Source: Pseudomonas guariconensis (GTDB lineage Bacteria > Pseudomonadota > Gammaproteobacteria > Pseudomonadales > Pseudomonadaceae). From it: 64,000 bases of DNA. Below the pieces are notes generated by a model. It saw only the letters and a program-made list of their open reading frames with translations. It ran no database searches and had not been told where the DNA came from. Location of the stretch: positions 210,264 to 274,263 of the forward strand of contig NZ_JADLJL010000002.1 of assembly GCF_015680235.1 (NCBI RefSeq), given 5' to 3'. The stretch's first letter is position 1, and every line of letters begins with the position of its first letter. Shown here piece by piece: positions 53,023-64,000 of this stretch. A program made the position numbers and the translations under genes.

Positions 53023-54209
53023 GGGCGGGCCTCCACGGCAGCCTGGCTGCGCGGCCTGGCTTCACGCTCGCTGCGCTTGAGGGCCGCAGCCGTGGCCTGG
53101 GCGGTGCGCTTGGTCCAGATCAGCAGGCCGCTGAACACCATCAGGGTCAGGATCAGGCCGAAGAAGGCCCAGACCAGCTTGATCGCCAGCCCGCCGAAGT
53201 CGCCGGTGTGCAGTGGGCGCATGGATTCGGTGACGAACTCCAGGGCCGAGCGGTCGCCGAGCAGGAACTGGCTGTCGACGTTGCGGGTGTAGGGGTTGAC
53301 CTCGGCGGTCTGGAACATCAGCGGGTACCAGCCGCGCCCACCCAGGCTGATATGGCTGTAGGCGGTGCCCGGCAAGGTGATGAAGCTGATCTCCAGGCCC
53401 GGAATGGCCTGCTGGGCGATGCGCGCGGCTTCGTCGAGGTCGATGCGTGGCGCCGGGCTGCCGTCGACGGTGCGTGGCACCTCCTCGCGAGCGATCACCG
53501 GCACTACCGGTTCGCTGGAAATGGTGATGTGGTTGTCACCCAGGATCGCCTGGATCAAGAACCAAGTGCCGGTGATGGAGATGACGGCGATGAACCAGAT
53601 CGACCAGAGCCCGGCCAGGCGGTGCAGGTCGCCCCAGAAGATACGCGAGCCATGGCTGCGGCGCGGCAGCTTGAAGAACCCTTTCCAGAACTTCTTGTAC
53701 ACCACCAGGCCCGTGATCAGCGAGGCCAGCATCGGCAGGCCGAGCAAGGAAACCAGGTACCAGCCCCAGCTGTAGCCATTGGTGAAGGGCACCAGCCACC
53801 AGCCGTGCAGGGCACGGGTGAAGGCTTCGAAGTTGAAGTCGGGCATCTTGCCTTGGATGACGCCGGTGTAGGGATTGACGTAGAGCGTCGGCGCGGTGCC
53901 GTCGGGGTAGGTCACGGCGGCCTTCAAGGCGAAATGCGAGCCATCGGGCTGGCTGAGAAAGCGCACGGCCATGTCTGGTTCGGCCTGGTGCAGGGCATCG
54001 AGCACCTGCTGGTAACTGAGGCGCTGGGCATCGTCATGGGGCTTGTCGGCGCGCACGTCGGGGTTGGCCAGCCAGACGATTTCCTGGCTGACCACCGCGA
54101 GCATGCCAGTGAAGCAGACGATCAGCACGAAGAACCAGATCGGCAGGGCGAGCCAGCTGTGGACGAGAAACCACAGTCTGGACTTGGATTTTTTCGTTTG
54201 TCGGGCCAT
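53019..54209 (-). CDS. fpvG: PepSY-type inner-membrane ferripyoverdine reductase (FpvG-like)
   Basis: A 396-residue protein with four membrane helices (LALPIWFFVLIVCFTGMLAVV; WGWYLVSLLGLPMLASLITGLVVY; LWSIWFIAVISITGTWFLI; LVWAFFGLILTLMVFSGLLI) and two periplasmic PepSY-like regions. His residues at helix ends (LVHSWLALP, ALHGWWLVP, GDLHRLAGLW, PLHTGDFGG) fit heme coordination in this reductase family. First gene of the leftward operon, facing the peptide synthetase. P. aeruginosa FpvG reduces Fe(III) in ferripyoverdine so that iron is released in the periplasm. Confidence 0.9.
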   Translation of the reverse strand: MARQTKKSKSRLWFLVHSWLALPIWFFVLIVCFTGMLAVVSQEIVWLANPDVRADKPHDDAQRLSYQQVLDALHQAEPDMAVRFLSQPDGSHFALKAAVTYPDGTAPTLYVNPYTGVIQGKMPDFNFEAFTRALHGWWLVPFTNGYSWGWYLVSLLGLPMLASLITGLVVYKKFWKGFFKLPRRSHGSRIFWGDLHRLAGLWSIWFIAVISITGTWFLIQAILGDNHITISSEPVVPVIAREEVPRTVDGSPAPRIDLDEAARIAQQAIPGLEISFITLPGTAYSHISLGGRGWYPLMFQTAEVNPYTRNVDSQFLLGDRSALEFVTESMRPLHTGDFGGLAIKLVWAFFGLILTLMVFSGLLIWTKRTAQATAAALKRSEREARPRSQAAVEARP

Positions 54210-54268
54210 CGGTCTGTTCTGTTGTAAAGGGGAGGGGCGAGCCGAGGCTCAACCAAAGGGCTGCAACA

Positions 54269-54287
54269 GATAAGACGAATGAGAATC
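54269..54287. promoter_or_regulatory. candidate Fur box in the fpvG/NRPS divergent region
   Basis: GATAAGACGAATGAGAATC agrees with the 19-base Fur consensus GATAATGATAATCATTATC at 12 positions, including both ends (GATAA and AATC-type). It sits 60 bases upstream of the fpvG-like start, where iron-loaded Fur would repress. Confidence 0.55.
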
Positions 54288-54343
54288 GAAAACCCGACCG
54301 AATAAATGCAAACAAATGTTTCAACCAGGTGCCGGCGGGCGTT

Positions 54344-54367
54344 TAATTTTCCCCGCTGGCCATCCGT
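54344..54367 (+). promoter_or_regulatory. candidate PvdS (iron-starvation sigma) promoter for the NRPS
   Basis: TAATT at 54344 and CGT at 54365 are 16 bases apart, against the iron-starvation box TAAAT-N16/17-CGT; there is one mismatch in the -35 element. A C-rich run follows the -35 as in known pvd promoters. It lies about 55 bases before the synthetase ATG and on the correct strand. Confidence 0.5.
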
Positions 54368-54422
54368 TTCCCTGGGATATCGACCCTCCAAGGCTCGTGC
54401 CCAATCGAATGGATGACTGCTG

Positions 54423-57400
54423 ATGAATGCCCAAGATGCGTTGAAACTTGCCCGCCGCTACATCGACCTGCCTCTGGAGAAGCGGCGGCTGTTCTTGCAG
54501 GCATTGCAGCGCGAGGGCATCGACTTCGCCCAGTTGCCCATCGCCGCGGCCCAGCTGCCGGTCGAGCGCCAGCTGTTGTCCTATGCGCAGAAGCGCATGT
54601 GGGTGCTGTGGCGGCTCGACCCGCAGGGCGCCGCTTATAACCTGCCGAGCGCGGTACGGCTGTGCGGCACGTTGGATCGTGGCGCGCTGGAGCAGGCATT
54701 CGCCGACCTGGTCGAGCGACACGCGACCCTGCGCACGCTATTCGTCGATGCGGGCGAAGGGCAGGTGGGCCTGGCCGAGGCCCACGAGCCGCTGACCATC
54801 GACTACACCGACCTCGGCGACCTGGCACCAGAGCTGCGCGAGGCGCGGGTGCAGGCGCTTGCTCACGAGCAGGTGTTCGCCCCCTTCGACTTGGCCCAGG
54901 GCCCCTTGCTGCGGGTCAGCCTGCTGCGCCTGGCGGACCAGGAGCACGTGTTGTTGCTCACGCTGCACCACATCGTCTCCGATGGCTGGTCGATGAACGT
55001 GCTGATCGACGAGTTCAGCCGCTGCTATGCCGCGCGGGCTGAAGACAGTGCACCGCAACTGCCCTCCTTGCCGATCCAGTACGCCGACTATGCCCTCTGG
55101 CAGCGCAGCTGGCTGGAGGCCGGTGAGCAGGCGCGCCAGGTTGCCTGGTGGAAGGCATACCTGGGCGAGGCCTGCCCGCCCCTGGAACTGCCCCTGGATC
55201 ACGCCCGCCCGCAGGTGCCCAGCTACCGAGGCCAGCGCCACGAACTGGCGCTGGACCAGCCCCTGGCCGAGCGCCTGAAGCAGGTGGCCCAGGCGCACCA
55301 GTTGACGCCGTTCATGGTGCTGCTGGCGGCGTTCGCGGTGTTGCTGCAGCGCTACAGCGGCCAGGGCGATGTGCGCATCGGCACGCCGATCGCCAACCGC
55401 AATCGCAGCGAGGTGGAAGGGCTGATCGGTTGCTTCGTCAATACCCAGGTGCTGCGCGTGCAGGTCGACCCCGGGCAGACGGTCGCCGAATTGCTGGCCG
55501 CGACCAAGGCGTCCGCACTGGGCGCCCAGGCCCATCAGGAGCTGCCGTTCGAGCAATTGGTCGAAGCCCTCGACCTGCCGCGTGGCGATGGTCACAACCC
55601 ATTGTTCCAGGTCATGTATAACCATCAGCCCCAGGTCGCCGACGTCGATGCCATGCGCGTGGGCAGCGCACTGACCGTGCAGGCCATCGAGCCGACCCGC
55701 CGCACCACGCAATTCGATCTGATCCTGGACACCTATGAAAAAGGCGGCCGGCTGCACGCGGCGCTGACCTATGCCACCGACCTGTTCGAGGCCGGTAGCA
55801 TCGCGCGCATGGGCCGGCACTGGGTCAACCTGCTGCGGGCGATGCTGGAAGACGCCGGGCAATCGGTCGGTAACCTGCCGATGCTCGAGGTGCACGAGCT
55901 GCGGCAAGGGCGCGAATGGAACGACACCTTCGCCGCATATGACCTGGCGTCCACCGTGCACCAGCGCTTCGAACAGCAGGCCGCGACCCAGCCCCAAGCA
56001 CCAGCCCTGACCTTTGCTGGCCGACAGCTGAACTACGCCGAGCTCAACGCCCGGGCCAACCAGCTGGCGCACCTGCTGATCGCCCGTGGCGTCGGCCCGG
56101 ACGTGCTGGTCGGCATCGCCGCCGAACGTTCGCTGGACATGGTGGTGGGCCTGTTGGCCATCCTCAAGGCCGGTGGCGCCTATGTACCGCTGGACCCGGA
56201 ATACCCGCGCGAGCGCCTGGCCTACATGCTCGAGGACAGTGGTGTGAAGCTGCTGCTGACCCAGCGTCGGCTGTTGGCCGATCTGCCGGTGGAGGGTGTC
56301 GATTGCCTGCTGCTCGATGAGCTTCAGCTGGGCGCGCAACCGACCCATAACCCGGACGTGGCCGTGGACGGCGAAGGGCTGGCCTATGTGATCTACACCT
56401 CCGGTTCCACCGGCAAGCCCAAGGGCGCTGGCAACCGCCACGCCGCGCTGGTCAACCGCCTGTGCTGGATGCAGGAGGCATACGGGCTCACCGCTGCGGA
56501 CACCGTATTGCAGAAAACCCCGTTCAGTTTCGACGTATCGGTGTGGGAATTCTTCTGGCCGTTGATGGAAGGTGCTCGGCTGGTGCTGGCAGCCCCGGGC
56601 GACCACCGCGACCCGGCGCGCCTGGTCGAGCTGATCGAGGCCGAGGCGGTGAGCACGCTGCACTTCGTGCCGTCGATGCTGCAGGCCTTCCTGCAAGACC
56701 CTGGTGTCGAACGTTGCCGCAGCCTGCGCCGCATCGTCTGCAGCGGCGAGGCGCTGCCGGTGGATGCGCAGCAGCAGGTGCTGGCGCGGCTGCCCTGGGC
56801 CGGGTTGTACAACCTGTACGGCCCGACCGAGGCGGCCATCGACGTGACCCACTGGACGTGCGTGGACGAAGGCCGCGACAGCGTGCCGATTGGCCGACCG
56901 ATCGCCAACCTGGCCTGCCATGTCCTGGATGCGAGCCTGGAGCCGGTACCGGCGGGCGTGCTGGGCGAGCTGTACCTGGCCGGCACCGGCCTGGCCCGCG
57001 GTTACCACCGCCGCCCTGGGCTGACCGCCGAGCGCTTCGTCGCCAACCCGTTCGTGGCCGGTGAGCGGATGTACCGTACTGGCGACCTGGCGCGCTACCG
57101 GCCTGATGGCGTGATCGAGTACGCCGGGCGCCTGGATCATCAGGTCAAGCTGCGCGGCCTGCGCATCGAGCTGGGCGAGATCGAGGCACGGCTGCTGGAG
57201 CATGCGTGGGTGCGCGAGGCGGTGGTGATCGCCGAGGACGGCAAGCGCCTGCTCGGCTATGTAGTGCTGGTGCGCGAAGAAGCGGGTTGGCAGCAGGCGT
57301 TGGCCGATCACTTGGCCGGGCATTTGCCCGAGTACATGGTGCCGAGCCAATGGTTGGCCCTCGAACGCATGCCGCTGAGCCCGAACGGCAAGCTGGAGCG

Positions 57401-60400
57401 CCGTGCCTTGCCGAAGATCGAGGCGGGCGCCCAGGCAGCCTACGTGGCGCCGCAAGGCGAACGGGAACAGGCCCTGGCCGCTGTCTGGGCCCAGGTGCTG
57501 CAGGTGCCGCAGGTAGGGCGTGACGACAACTTCTTCGAGTTGGGCGGCGACTCGATCATGGCGATCCAACTGGCCAACCGGGCCCGCCAGGCAGGTATCG
57601 ACGTCAGCCCCCGCGACCTGTTCCAGCACCAGAGCGTGCGCAGCCTGGCCCTGGTGGCCGGCGTGGTCGGCGGACAGGCCGTCGACACCCAGTTGGCCGA
57701 AGGCGAAGTGCCGCTGACGCCTGTGCAGCATCTGTTCTTCGCCTTGCCTGAATTCAACCGTGATCATTGGAACCAGTCGCTGTTGCTTGCGCCTCGCCAG
57801 GCCTTGCGCGCCGATTGGCTGGCGCAGGCCCTGGATTGGCTGTGCCAGCAACATGACGCCTTGCGCCTGGGTTTCGACCGGCACGGCGATAGGTGGCGCC
57901 AAGCCTACCGTGTACCGGCAGGCGAAGAGTTGCTGTGGGAGCGGCACGTCGATTCGGTGCAGGCCCTGGAAGCTGAGTGCGAGGTCGCGCAACGCAGCCT
58001 GTCGTTGGCCCGGGGCGAGCTGCTGCGCGCACTGCTGGTGCGCCTGCCGGACGGCAGCCAGCGCTTGCTGCTGGTCATCCATCACCTGGCGGTGGACGGT
58101 GTGTCCTGGCGGATTCTGCTCGAAGACCTGCAACAGGCCTATGCCCGTCTGGAGGCCGGGCAACCATTGGCGCTGCTGGCCAAGACCACCAGCTACCAGG
58201 CCTGGGCGCAGCATCTGCACCGTTATGCCGACGAGCAGCAGGCCCAGGTGAACTGGTGGCAGGCGCAGCTGGCAGGCACCAGCGAGCAATTGCCGGTGGA
58301 CCACCTCTGCGCGCTGCCGCTCAACCGCGACAGCAGCAAACTGGCACTGAACTTCGATGCCGAGCTCACGCGCCGCCTTCTGCAAGAAGCACCGGCAGCC
58401 TATCGCACCCAGGTCAACGACCTGCTGCTGACCGCGCTGGCCCGTGCCGTGGCACGCTGGAACGGCCAGCAACGGGTCTTGCTCGAACTCGAGGGGCATG
58501 GCCGCGAACAGCTGTTCGACGAGGTGGATACCGGGCGCACCGTTGGCTGGTTCACCAGCCTATTCCCGGTTGCCTTGCAGGTAGAGGAGGGCCTGGCCGC
58601 CTCGCTCAAGTCGATCAAGGAGCAACTGCGCGGCGTGCCCGACAAGGGCGTGGGCTTCGGCATCCTGCGCTACCTCGGCGAGCGGTCGGTACGCGAGGCC
58701 CTGGATGCGTTGCCGCGTCCGCGCATCACCTTCAACTACCTGGGGCGTTTCGACAGCCAGTTCGACGCGCAGGCCGCGTTCGTGCCAGCCGCCGAGTCGG
58801 CCGGGCAGGCCCAGGACGAGGCCGCGCCGCTGGGCAATTGGTTGACCGTCGAAGGGCAGGTCCTCGATGGCTGCCTGAGCCTGCAATGGAGCTACAGCAC
58901 GCGGATGTTCAAGGCGCCTACGGTGCAGCGCCTGGCCCAGTTGTTCGAGGACGAACTGCTGGCGCTGGTCGAGCACTGCTGTGACCTGCGCCACGGCGGT
59001 GTGACGCCTGCCGATTTCCCCCTGGCCGACCTGACCCAGGAGCAGCTGGATGCCTTGCCGGGCGATCCGCGTGCCCTGCAGGACCTCTACCCACTGTCGC
59101 CGATGCAGCAGGGCATGCTGTTCCACAGCCTCTACCAGCAAGGCAGTGGCGCCTACATCAACCAGTTGCGCCTGGACCTTGAGGACGTCGACCCGCAGCG
59201 CCTGCGAGCGGCCTGGCAGGAGACCGTGGATGCCCACGATAGTTTGCGCAGCGCCTGCCTCTGGCACCTCGAACAGCCGCTGCAACGCGTGTGGCGGCAG
59301 GTGGCGGTGGGCTGGCAGGAGCATGACGTGCAAGGGTATGCCGATGCCACGCAACGCCTGGATGCGCTGGCAGATGACGCGCGCGTACAAGGGTTCTCCC
59401 TCGACCAGGCGCCGTTGCTGAAGGTGCAACTGGTCCAGCTGGCGTCTGGGCGCCACCAGCTGATCTATACCCATCACCACTTGTTGATGGACGGCTGGAG
59501 CAATGCGCGGGTGCTGGTGGAGGTGCTGGAGCGCTACCAGGGCGCCGTGGTGCCACGCCCGGTCGGCCAGTACCGGGACTACATCGCCTGGTTGCAACGA
59601 CAAGACCCCGCCGCAAGCGAAGCGTTCTGGCGCACGCAGCTGGCGCCGCTGGACGAGCCGACCCGCCTGGCGCGCAGTGTGCATCCATTGCCCGCAGGCG
59701 ATGCGTCGGGGCAGGGCGTATACCGTCAGCAGCTGGACAGCGCCACCCTGGCCGCCTTGCAGGCCTTCGCTCGTGAGCAGCGCGTCACCCTCAACACCCT
59801 GGTCCAGGCGGCCTGGGCTTTGTTGCTGCAACGCTATACCGGCCAGGCCTGCGTGGCCTTCGGCGCCACCGTGGCCGGCCGCCCGGCGGGGCTGCCCGGC
59901 ATCGAGGCGCAGGTCGGGCTGTTCATCAACACCCTGCCGGTGGTGGTTGAGCCCGCCGGCCACCTGCGCCTTGGCCAGTGGCTACAGGCATTGCAGGCCG
60001 GCAACCTTCGCCTGCGCGAACACGAGCACACGCCGCTGCTGGATATCCAGCGCTGGGCCGGTTTCGGCGATGCGCTGTTCGACAGCCTGCTGGTGTTCGA
60101 GAACTACCCGATCGACCAGGCCCTGGGCGACGCCACGCCAGCGGGCTTGCGCCTGACGCCGGTCGCCAACCAAGAGCAGACCAGCTACCCGCTGACCGTG
60201 TCCGTCGTCGCCGGGCAGACCCTCGATGTGCATTACCGCTACGCGTGCAATGCGTTCAGCGCCGATACCCTGGCGGCCCTGGCAGGGCACCTGGCACAAC
60301 TGCTGCGCCAGTTGCCGGAGCTGAGCAGTGAAGGTCGGTTGGGCGAGCTCAGCCTGCTGGCGCCGGATGCCCTGGCGTTGCAGGCCCACCAGTGGAACGC

Positions 60401-63400
60401 GCCCGTGGCCTTCGCCGACGAACCGGCGACGGTGCATGGCCTGTTCGAACAGCAGGCAGCCCGTACGCCCAACGCTTTGGCGTTGATCCATGGGTGCGAT
60501 GAATGGTCCTACGCCCAGCTCGATGCCCAGGCCAACCGCCTGGCGCACGCGCTTCTGCGCCGTGGTGTGGCGGCCGAACAGCGGCTGGCCATCGGCATGG
60601 CGCGCACGCCGCAGATGCTGGTGGCGATGCTGGCGGTGCTCAAGGCTGGGGCAGCCTATGTGCCGCTGGACCTGGACTACCCGGCTGAACGCCTGGCCCA
60701 CATGCTCGAAGACAGCGAGGCGGCCTGGGTGCTGGGCGACGAGGCGGGCGAGGCGGTGCTTGCCCCGCTGGCGGGCGCGCGGCTGCTGGATGTCGACGCC
60801 TTGCTGGCCAGGACCGACCTGCCTGACAGCAGCCCGGCCCTGGTGGTGCCGGCCGAGCGCCTGGCCTATGTGATCTACACCTCGGGGTCGACAGGCAAGC
60901 CCAAGGGGGTCGCCATCAGCCATGGCAACGTCCAGGCGCTGGTGCGCTGGTCCCGCGGCGTGTATGACCAGGAAGACCTGCAAGGTGTGCTGGCCAGTAC
61001 CTCGATCTGCTTCGACCTTTCGGTGTGGGAGTTCTTCGTCACCCTGGCCTGCGGTGGCTACTGCGTGCTGGCGCGCAATGCCCTGGCCCTGGCCGACCTG
61101 CCGGCGCGCGACCGGGTGCGCCTGGTCAACAGCGTGCCGTCGGCCATTGCTGCCCTGGAGCAGGCGGGGCAGATTCCCGCCAGCGTGCGCATCGTCAACC
61201 TGGCCGGCGAGCCGCTGAAGCAGTCGTTGGTCGAGCGCTTGTACCAGCGCCCGGGCCTGGCGCGGGTGCATGACCTGTACGGCCCCTCCGAGGACACCAC
61301 CTATTCCACCCACGCCTTGCGCAGGCCAGGGGGCCAGGCCTGTATCGGCCGGCCCTTGGACAATACCGCCGCCTATGTGCTCGACACCCAGGCCCAGTTG
61401 CTCCCGGTAGGGCTGGCGGGTGAGCTGTACCTGGCCGGCGCGGGCTTGAGCCGCGGCTACCTGAACCGCCCTGGGCTCACTGCCGAGCGCTACCTGCCTG
61501 ACCCGTTCGCTGGCGATGGCCAGCGGATGTACCGTACCGGCGACCTGGTGCGCCAGGGCCGAGAGGGCGAGCTGTATTACGCTGGCCGCCTGGACCATCA
61601 GGTGAAGGTGCGCGGCTATCGCATCGAGCTGGGCGAGCTGGAGGCTCGCCTGTTGCAGGTGCCGGGTGTGCGCGCCGCCGTGGTGGTCGCCCAGCCGCTG
61701 CAGGGCGGTATGCAGTTGGTGGCGTACCTGGAAGGCGAGGTGGCCGGGGCCGAGGCGGTGCAAGCGTCACTGCGCCAAACGTTGCCGGATTACATGGTGC
61801 CGGCGCATGTCCTGTGCTTGCCGGCACTGCCGTTGACGCCCAACGGCAAGGTCGATCGCAAGGCCTTGCCGGTGCCGAGCCTCGGGCACGATCAAGGGCT
61901 CTATGTAGCGCCACGTTCGGCGCTGGAGCGAGACCTGGCGGCGATCTGGGCGCAGGTGCTGGAATGCCCGCAGGTCGGCCTGCAGGACCGGTTCTTCGCT
62001 TTGGGCGGCCACTCGCTGCTGGCGACCCGAGTCATGTCCCAGGTACGCCAGCAACTGGGCATCGACGCACCGTTGCGGCTGTTGTTCGAGCACGAGCAGT
62101 TGCAGGCGTTCGCCGCAGCCCTGGCGCCGCTGGCGCGCGGCGGGCAACTGCAGATCGCCCGGGTGCCGCGCGAGCAGCCGCTGGCGTTGTCCTATGCCCA
62201 AGAGCGGCAATGGTTCCTCTGGCAGCTGGAGCCGCGCAGCAGTGCCTACAACCTGCCGCTGGCCTTGACCTTGCGCGGCCATCTGGATGTGGTGGCGCTG
62301 GGTGAGGCCTTCGCGCGCCTGGTAGCCCGCCATGAGTCGTTGCGCACGTGTATCCGCCTGGTCGATGGGCAGCCGCGTCAGGTGATCGCAGCCCCGCCAG
62401 GGATGGCCCTGGCGGTCGAGCGCGTGGAGGCCGGGGCGGGCCTGGAGGCTGTACTGGCCGAGGAGGTCGTTCGGCCGTTCGACCTGGAGAACGGGCCGTT
62501 GCTGCGGGTGCGCCTGTACGCCGTGGCCGAGCAGGAACATGTGCTGTTGCTGGTGCAGCACCACGTGGTCACCGATGCCTGGTCCATGCAGCTGATGGTT
62601 CGCGAATGGGTCGATGGCTATCGCGCCGCATGTGGCCAGCAGGTGCCGGCACTGCCTGACCTGCCGGTGCAGTATGCCGACTACGCCGCCTGGCAGCGGG
62701 CCTGGATGGAGGCGGGCGAACGCGAGCGCCAGCTGGCCTACTGGCGCGAGCAGCTGGGCGACGAGCAGCCGGTGCTGCAGCTGCCCTACGACCACCCACT
62801 GCCGGCCCAGCCGACCCTGCGCAACGGCCGCCTGCAATTGCAGCTGCCAAGACCACTCGGCGAGGCGCTTGCAGGCCTTGCGCGCGAGCGCGGCGTGACC
62901 CCGTTCATGTTGCTGCTGGCCAGCTACCAGGTGCTGTTGCAGCGCTACAGCGGCCAGCACGACATCCGCATCGGTGTGCCCACGGCCAACCGCAACCATG
63001 CCCAGACCCAGGCGCTGCTGGGCTTCTTCGTCAATACCCAAGTGTTCAGAGCGCGGCTGGATGCCAGCCAGTCGTTCGCCGCCCTGCTCGAGCAGGTACG
63101 CGAAACCGCCCTGCAGGCCCAGGCCCACCAGGACCTGCCGTTCGAGCAACTGGTCGAGGCCTTGCAGCCGGAGCGCAATCTGGGCCACAACCCGCTGTTC
63201 CAGACGCTGTTCAACCACCAGAGCGCGGAGCGTGGCCACGACCTCGCCGGCGTGCTGCCGGGGCTTGCGATCAGCCGCCTGGACCTGCCACCACGCACCG
63301 CGTTGTTCGACCTCTCGCTGGACACCTGCGAGTCTGCCGAAGGTTGGTCGGCCACCTTCAGCTACATGGCCGAACGCTTCGAGGTGGTGACCATCGAGCG

Positions 63401-64000
63401 CCTGGCCAGGCACTGGCTGAACCTGCTGCAGGGCATTGTCGCCGCGCCGGACGAGGCGTTGGGCAACCTGCCGATGCTTGATGCCTGCGAACGCTTGCCT
63501 CAATGCGATGCGCTCAGTGGCCCCGCTCAGGACCATTCGATGCAGCGCCCGGTGCATGCCCTGTTCGAGGAGTGGGCCGCGCGCACGCCCAAGGCTCCGG
63601 CAGTGCTGTTCGGTGACCAGTGCCTGGACTACGCCACCCTCAACCAACGCGCCAACCGTCTGGCCGCGACACTCATCGCCCGGGGCATAGGGCCCGAAGT
63701 GCTGGTGGCCATCGCCCTGGAGCGCTCGCCGCGCATGCTGGTGGCCTTGCTGGCGGTGCTCAAGGCCGGCGGCGCCTACCTGCCGCTGGACCCGCAATAC
63801 CCGGCCGAGCGCCTGGCCTACATGCTCAAGGACAGCGGCGCCGGTTTGCTGTTGAGCGAGGCGAGCGTGGTCGGGCAGTTGCCGGTCGAAGGCTTGCACG
63901 TGCTGTTGATCGAAGACGCCATCGCGCAGGGCGAAATCGATAACCCGCAGGTAGAAACAGACCCGAACCAGCTGGCCTATCTCATCTACACCTCCGGCTC
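54423..64000 (+). CDS. pyoverdine-type non-ribosomal peptide synthetase (3' end beyond window)
   Basis: Open for 3192 codons from ATG 54423 to the window edge, with no frame break found. Domains by residue: C1 40-470 (HHIVSDG, His182), A1 500-990, T1 with LGGDS (Ser1044), E 1090-1530 (HHLAVDG at 1220; FNYLGRFD), C2 1555-1970 (after E, so D-to-L type; HHHLLMDG), A2 2000-2470, T2 with LGGHS (Ser2531), C3 2575-3000 (HHVVTDA, Gly replaced by Ala), A3 from about 3040, cut. The specificity code of A1 reads D-V-W-H-V-S-L-I-D, matching Ser, so unit 1 gives D-Ser; A2 reads D-L-W-N-N-A-L-T-Y, closest to Ala codes. The start [21 protein letters not shown] is typical of pyoverdine side-chain synthetases (PvdI/PvdJ type). 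Which pvd gene this is cannot be settled. Confidence 0.93.
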   Translation, partial: MNAQDALKLARRYIDLPLEKRRLFLQALQREGIDFAQLPIAAAQLPVERQLLSYAQKRMWVLWRLDPQGAAYNLPSAVRLCGTLDRGALEQAFADLVERHATLRTLFVDAGEGQVGLAEAHEPLTIDYTDLGDLAPELREARVQALAHEQVFAPFDLAQGPLLRVSLLRLADQEHVLLLTLHHIVSDGWSMNVLIDEFSRCYAARAEDSAPQLPSLPIQYADYALWQRSWLEAGEQARQVAWWKAYLGEACPPLELPLDHARPQVPSYRGQRHELALDQPLAERLKQVAQAHQLTPFMVLLAAFAVLLQRYSGQGDVRIGTPIANRNRSEVEGLIGCFVNTQVLRVQVDPGQTVAELLAATKASALGAQAHQELPFEQLVEALDLPRGDGHNPLFQVMYNHQPQVADVDAMRVGSALTVQAIEPTRRTTQFDLILDTYEKGGRLHAALTYATDLFEAGSIARMGRHWVNLLRAMLEDAGQSVGNLPMLEVHELRQGREWNDTFAAYDLASTVHQRFEQQAATQPQAPALTFAGRQLNYAELNARANQLAHLLIARGVGPDVLVGIAAERSLDMVVGLLAILKAGGAYVPLDPEYPRERLAYMLEDSGVKLLLTQRRLLADLPVEGVDCLLLDELQLGAQPTHNPDVAVDGEGLAYVIYTSGSTGKPKGAGNRHAALVNRLCWMQEAYGLTAADTVLQKTPFSFDVSVWEFFWPLMEGARLVLAAPGDHRDPARLVELIEAEAVSTLHFVPSMLQAFLQDPGVERCRSLRRIVCSGEALPVDAQQQVLARLPWAGLYNLYGPTEAAIDVTHWTCVDEGRDSVPIGRPIANLACHVLDASLEPVPAGVLGELYLAGTGLARGYHRRPGLTAERFVANPFVAGERMYRTGDLARYRPDGVIEYAGRLDHQVKLRGLRIELGEIEARLLEHAWVREAVVIAEDGKRLLGYVVLVREEAGWQQALADHLAGHLPEYMVPSQWLALERMPLSPNGKLERRALPKIEAGAQAAYVAPQGEREQALAAVWAQVLQVPQVGRDDNFFELGGDSIMAIQLANRARQAGIDVSPRDLFQHQSVRSLALVAGVVGGQAVDTQLAEGEVPLTPVQHLFFALPEFNRDHWNQSLLLAPRQALRADWLAQALDWLCQQHDALRLGFDRHGDRWRQAYRVPAGEELLWERHVDSVQALEAECEVAQRSLSLARGELLRALLVRLPDGSQRLLLVIHHLAVDGVSWRILLEDLQQAYARLEAGQPLALLAKTTSYQAWAQHLHRYADEQQAQVNWWQAQLAGTSEQLPVDHLCALPLNRDSSKLALNFDAELTRRLLQEAPAAYRTQVNDLLLTALARAVARWNGQQRVLLELEGHGREQLFDEVDTGRTVGWFTSLFPVALQVEEGLAASLKSIKEQLRGVPDKGVGFGILRYLGERSVREALDALPRPRITFNYLGRFDSQFDAQAAFVPAAESAGQAQDEAAPLGNWLTVEGQVLDGCLSLQWSYSTRMFKAPTVQRLAQLFEDELLALVEHCCDLRHGGVTPADFPLADLTQEQLDALPGDPRALQDLYPLSPMQQGMLFHSLYQQGSGAYINQLRLDLEDVDPQRLRAAWQETVDAHDSLRSACLWHLEQPLQRVWRQVAVGWQEHDVQGYADATQRLDALADDARVQGFSLDQAPLLKVQLVQLASGRHQLIYTHHHLLMDGWSNARVLVEVLERYQGAVVPRPVGQYRDYIAWLQRQDPAASEAFWRTQLAPLDEPTRLARSVHPLPAGDASGQGVYRQQLDSATLAALQAFAREQRVTLNTLVQAAWALLLQRYTGQACVAFGATVAGRPAGLPGIEAQVGLFINTLPVVVEPAGHLRLGQWLQALQAGNLRLREHEHTPLLDIQRWAGFGDALFDSLLVFENYPIDQALGDATPAGLRLTPVANQEQTSYPLTVSVVAGQTLDVHYRYACNAFSADTLAALAGHLAQLLRQLPELSSEGRLGELSLLAPDALALQAHQWNAPVAFADEPATVHGLFEQQAARTPNALALIHGCDEWSYAQLDAQANRLAHALLRRGVAAEQRLAIGMARTPQMLVAMLAVLKAGAAYVPLDLDYPAERLAHMLEDSEAAWVLGDEAGEAVLAPLAGARLLDVDALLARTDLPDSSPALVVPAERLAYVIYTSGSTGKPKGVAISHGNVQALVRWSRGVYDQEDLQGVLASTSICFDLSVWEFFVTLACGGYCVLARNALALADLPARDRVRLVNSVPSAIAALEQAGQIPASVRIVNLAGEPLKQSLVERLYQRPGLARVHDLYGPSEDTTYSTHALRRPGGQACIGRPLDNTAAYVLDTQAQLLPVGLAGELYLAGAGLSRGYLNRPGLTAERYLPDPFAGDGQRMYRTGDLVRQGREGELYYAGRLDHQVKVRGYRIELGELEARLLQVPGVRAAVVVAQPLQGGMQLVAYLEGEVAGAEAVQASLRQTLPDYMVPAHVLCLPALPLTPNGKVDRKALPVPSLGHDQGLYVAPRSALERDLAAIWAQVLECPQVGLQDRFFALGGHSLLATRVMSQVRQQLGIDAPLRLLFEHEQLQAFAAALAPLARGGQLQIARVPREQPLALSYAQERQWFLWQLEPRSSAYNLPLALTLRGHLDVVALGEAFARLVARHESLRTCIRLVDGQPRQVIAAPPGMALAVERVEAGAGLEAVLAEEVVRPFDLENGPLLRVRLYAVAEQEHVLLLVQHHVVTDAWSMQLMVREWVDGYRAACGQQVPALPDLPVQYADYAAWQRAWMEAGERERQLAYWREQLGDEQPVLQLPYDHPLPAQPTLRNGRLQLQLPRPLGEALAGLARERGVTPFMLLLASYQVLLQRYSGQHDIRIGVPTANRNHAQTQALLGFFVNTQVFRARLDASQSFAALLEQVRETALQAQAHQDLPFEQLVEALQPERNLGHNPLFQTLFNHQSAERGHDLAGVLPGLAISRLDLPPRTALFDLSLDTCESAEGWSATFSYMAERFEVVTIERLARHWLNLLQGIVAAPDEALGNLPMLDACERLPQCDALSGPAQDHSMQRPVHALFEEWAARTPKAPAVLFGDQCLDYATLNQRANRLAATLIARGIGPEVLVAIALERSPRMLVALLAVLKAGGAYLPLDPQYPAERLAYMLKDSGAGLLLSEASVVGQLPVEGLHVLLIEDAIAQGEIDNPQVETDPNQLAYLIYTSG

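Noticed and set aside
54738..58499. 1253-codon minus-strand frame, the longest closed frame in this region
   Set aside because: Antisense of the peptide synthetase. The plus strand has intact C, A, T and E motifs in one frame; the minus product is Gln/His/Leu-rich without domains. The same applies to the minus frames at 58560-59963, 59982-61763 and 61767-63899.

Overview
The window is high-GC bacterial DNA with Pseudomonas-type gene content. Gene families, the abundant REP palindromes, a pyoverdine-type peptide synthetase next to an fpvGHJKCDEF-like operon, and Tc/TccC insecticidal-toxin genes together point to the Pseudomonas putida group, probably near P. entomophila or P. mosselii. The species call is an inference from gene content. 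No rRNA, tRNA, CRISPR array, integrase or transposase was seen.

Layout. 1-5.7 kb: the 3' part of a large LRR/NEL-type E3 ubiquitin ligase effector cut by the left edge, a small secreted DUF4174 protein, and a compact copper/RiPP operon with an EGKCG-repeat precursor and its DUF692 and DUF2063 maturation proteins (HvfABC/bufferin type). 6-13.7 kb: a CHASE4-PAS-GGDEF-EAL c-di-GMP protein, a PP2C-like phosphatase, a VOC protein, a stress group (KGG-repeat protein, Mn-catalase, hemerythrin) and an M42 peptidase. 13.7-19.4 kb: a candidate small RNA, mqo, a methyltransferase, and the carboxy(nor)spermidine dehydrogenase/decarboxylase pair for polyamines. 19.8-22.2 kb: the wreck of a TcA insecticidal toxin gene. 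22.3-28.6 kb: a second small KGG protein, an amidase, a YghU-like glutathione transferase, an NDH-2-like oxidoreductase, a GlxA/AraC regulator and a DUF2388 protein.

28.9-41.4 kb: a toxin operon with two consecutive TcB (SpvB-type) genes followed by a TccC gene, all joined by ATGA overlaps. The variable tip of this TccC carries an R-S-E ADP-ribosyltransferase signature. A SleB hydrolase, an AEC transporter, a DUF3077 protein and a LysR regulator follow, then a second TccC (45.2-47.9 kb) with an unrelated tip. In both TccC genes the tip is visibly more AT-rich than the RHS core.

48.2-64 kb: siderophore iron handling. A leftward eight-gene operon (fpvG-H-J-K-C-D-E-F order, almost all stop/start overlaps) faces a rightward non-ribosomal peptide synthetase that runs off the right edge (C-A-T-E-C-A-T-C-A...). 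The divergent region holds a candidate Fur site and a candidate PvdS (iron-starvation) promoter. The synthetase builds part of the pyoverdine peptide (read-out D-Ser then probably Ala), while the Fpv proteins would reduce and import iron from ferripyoverdine in the periplasm.
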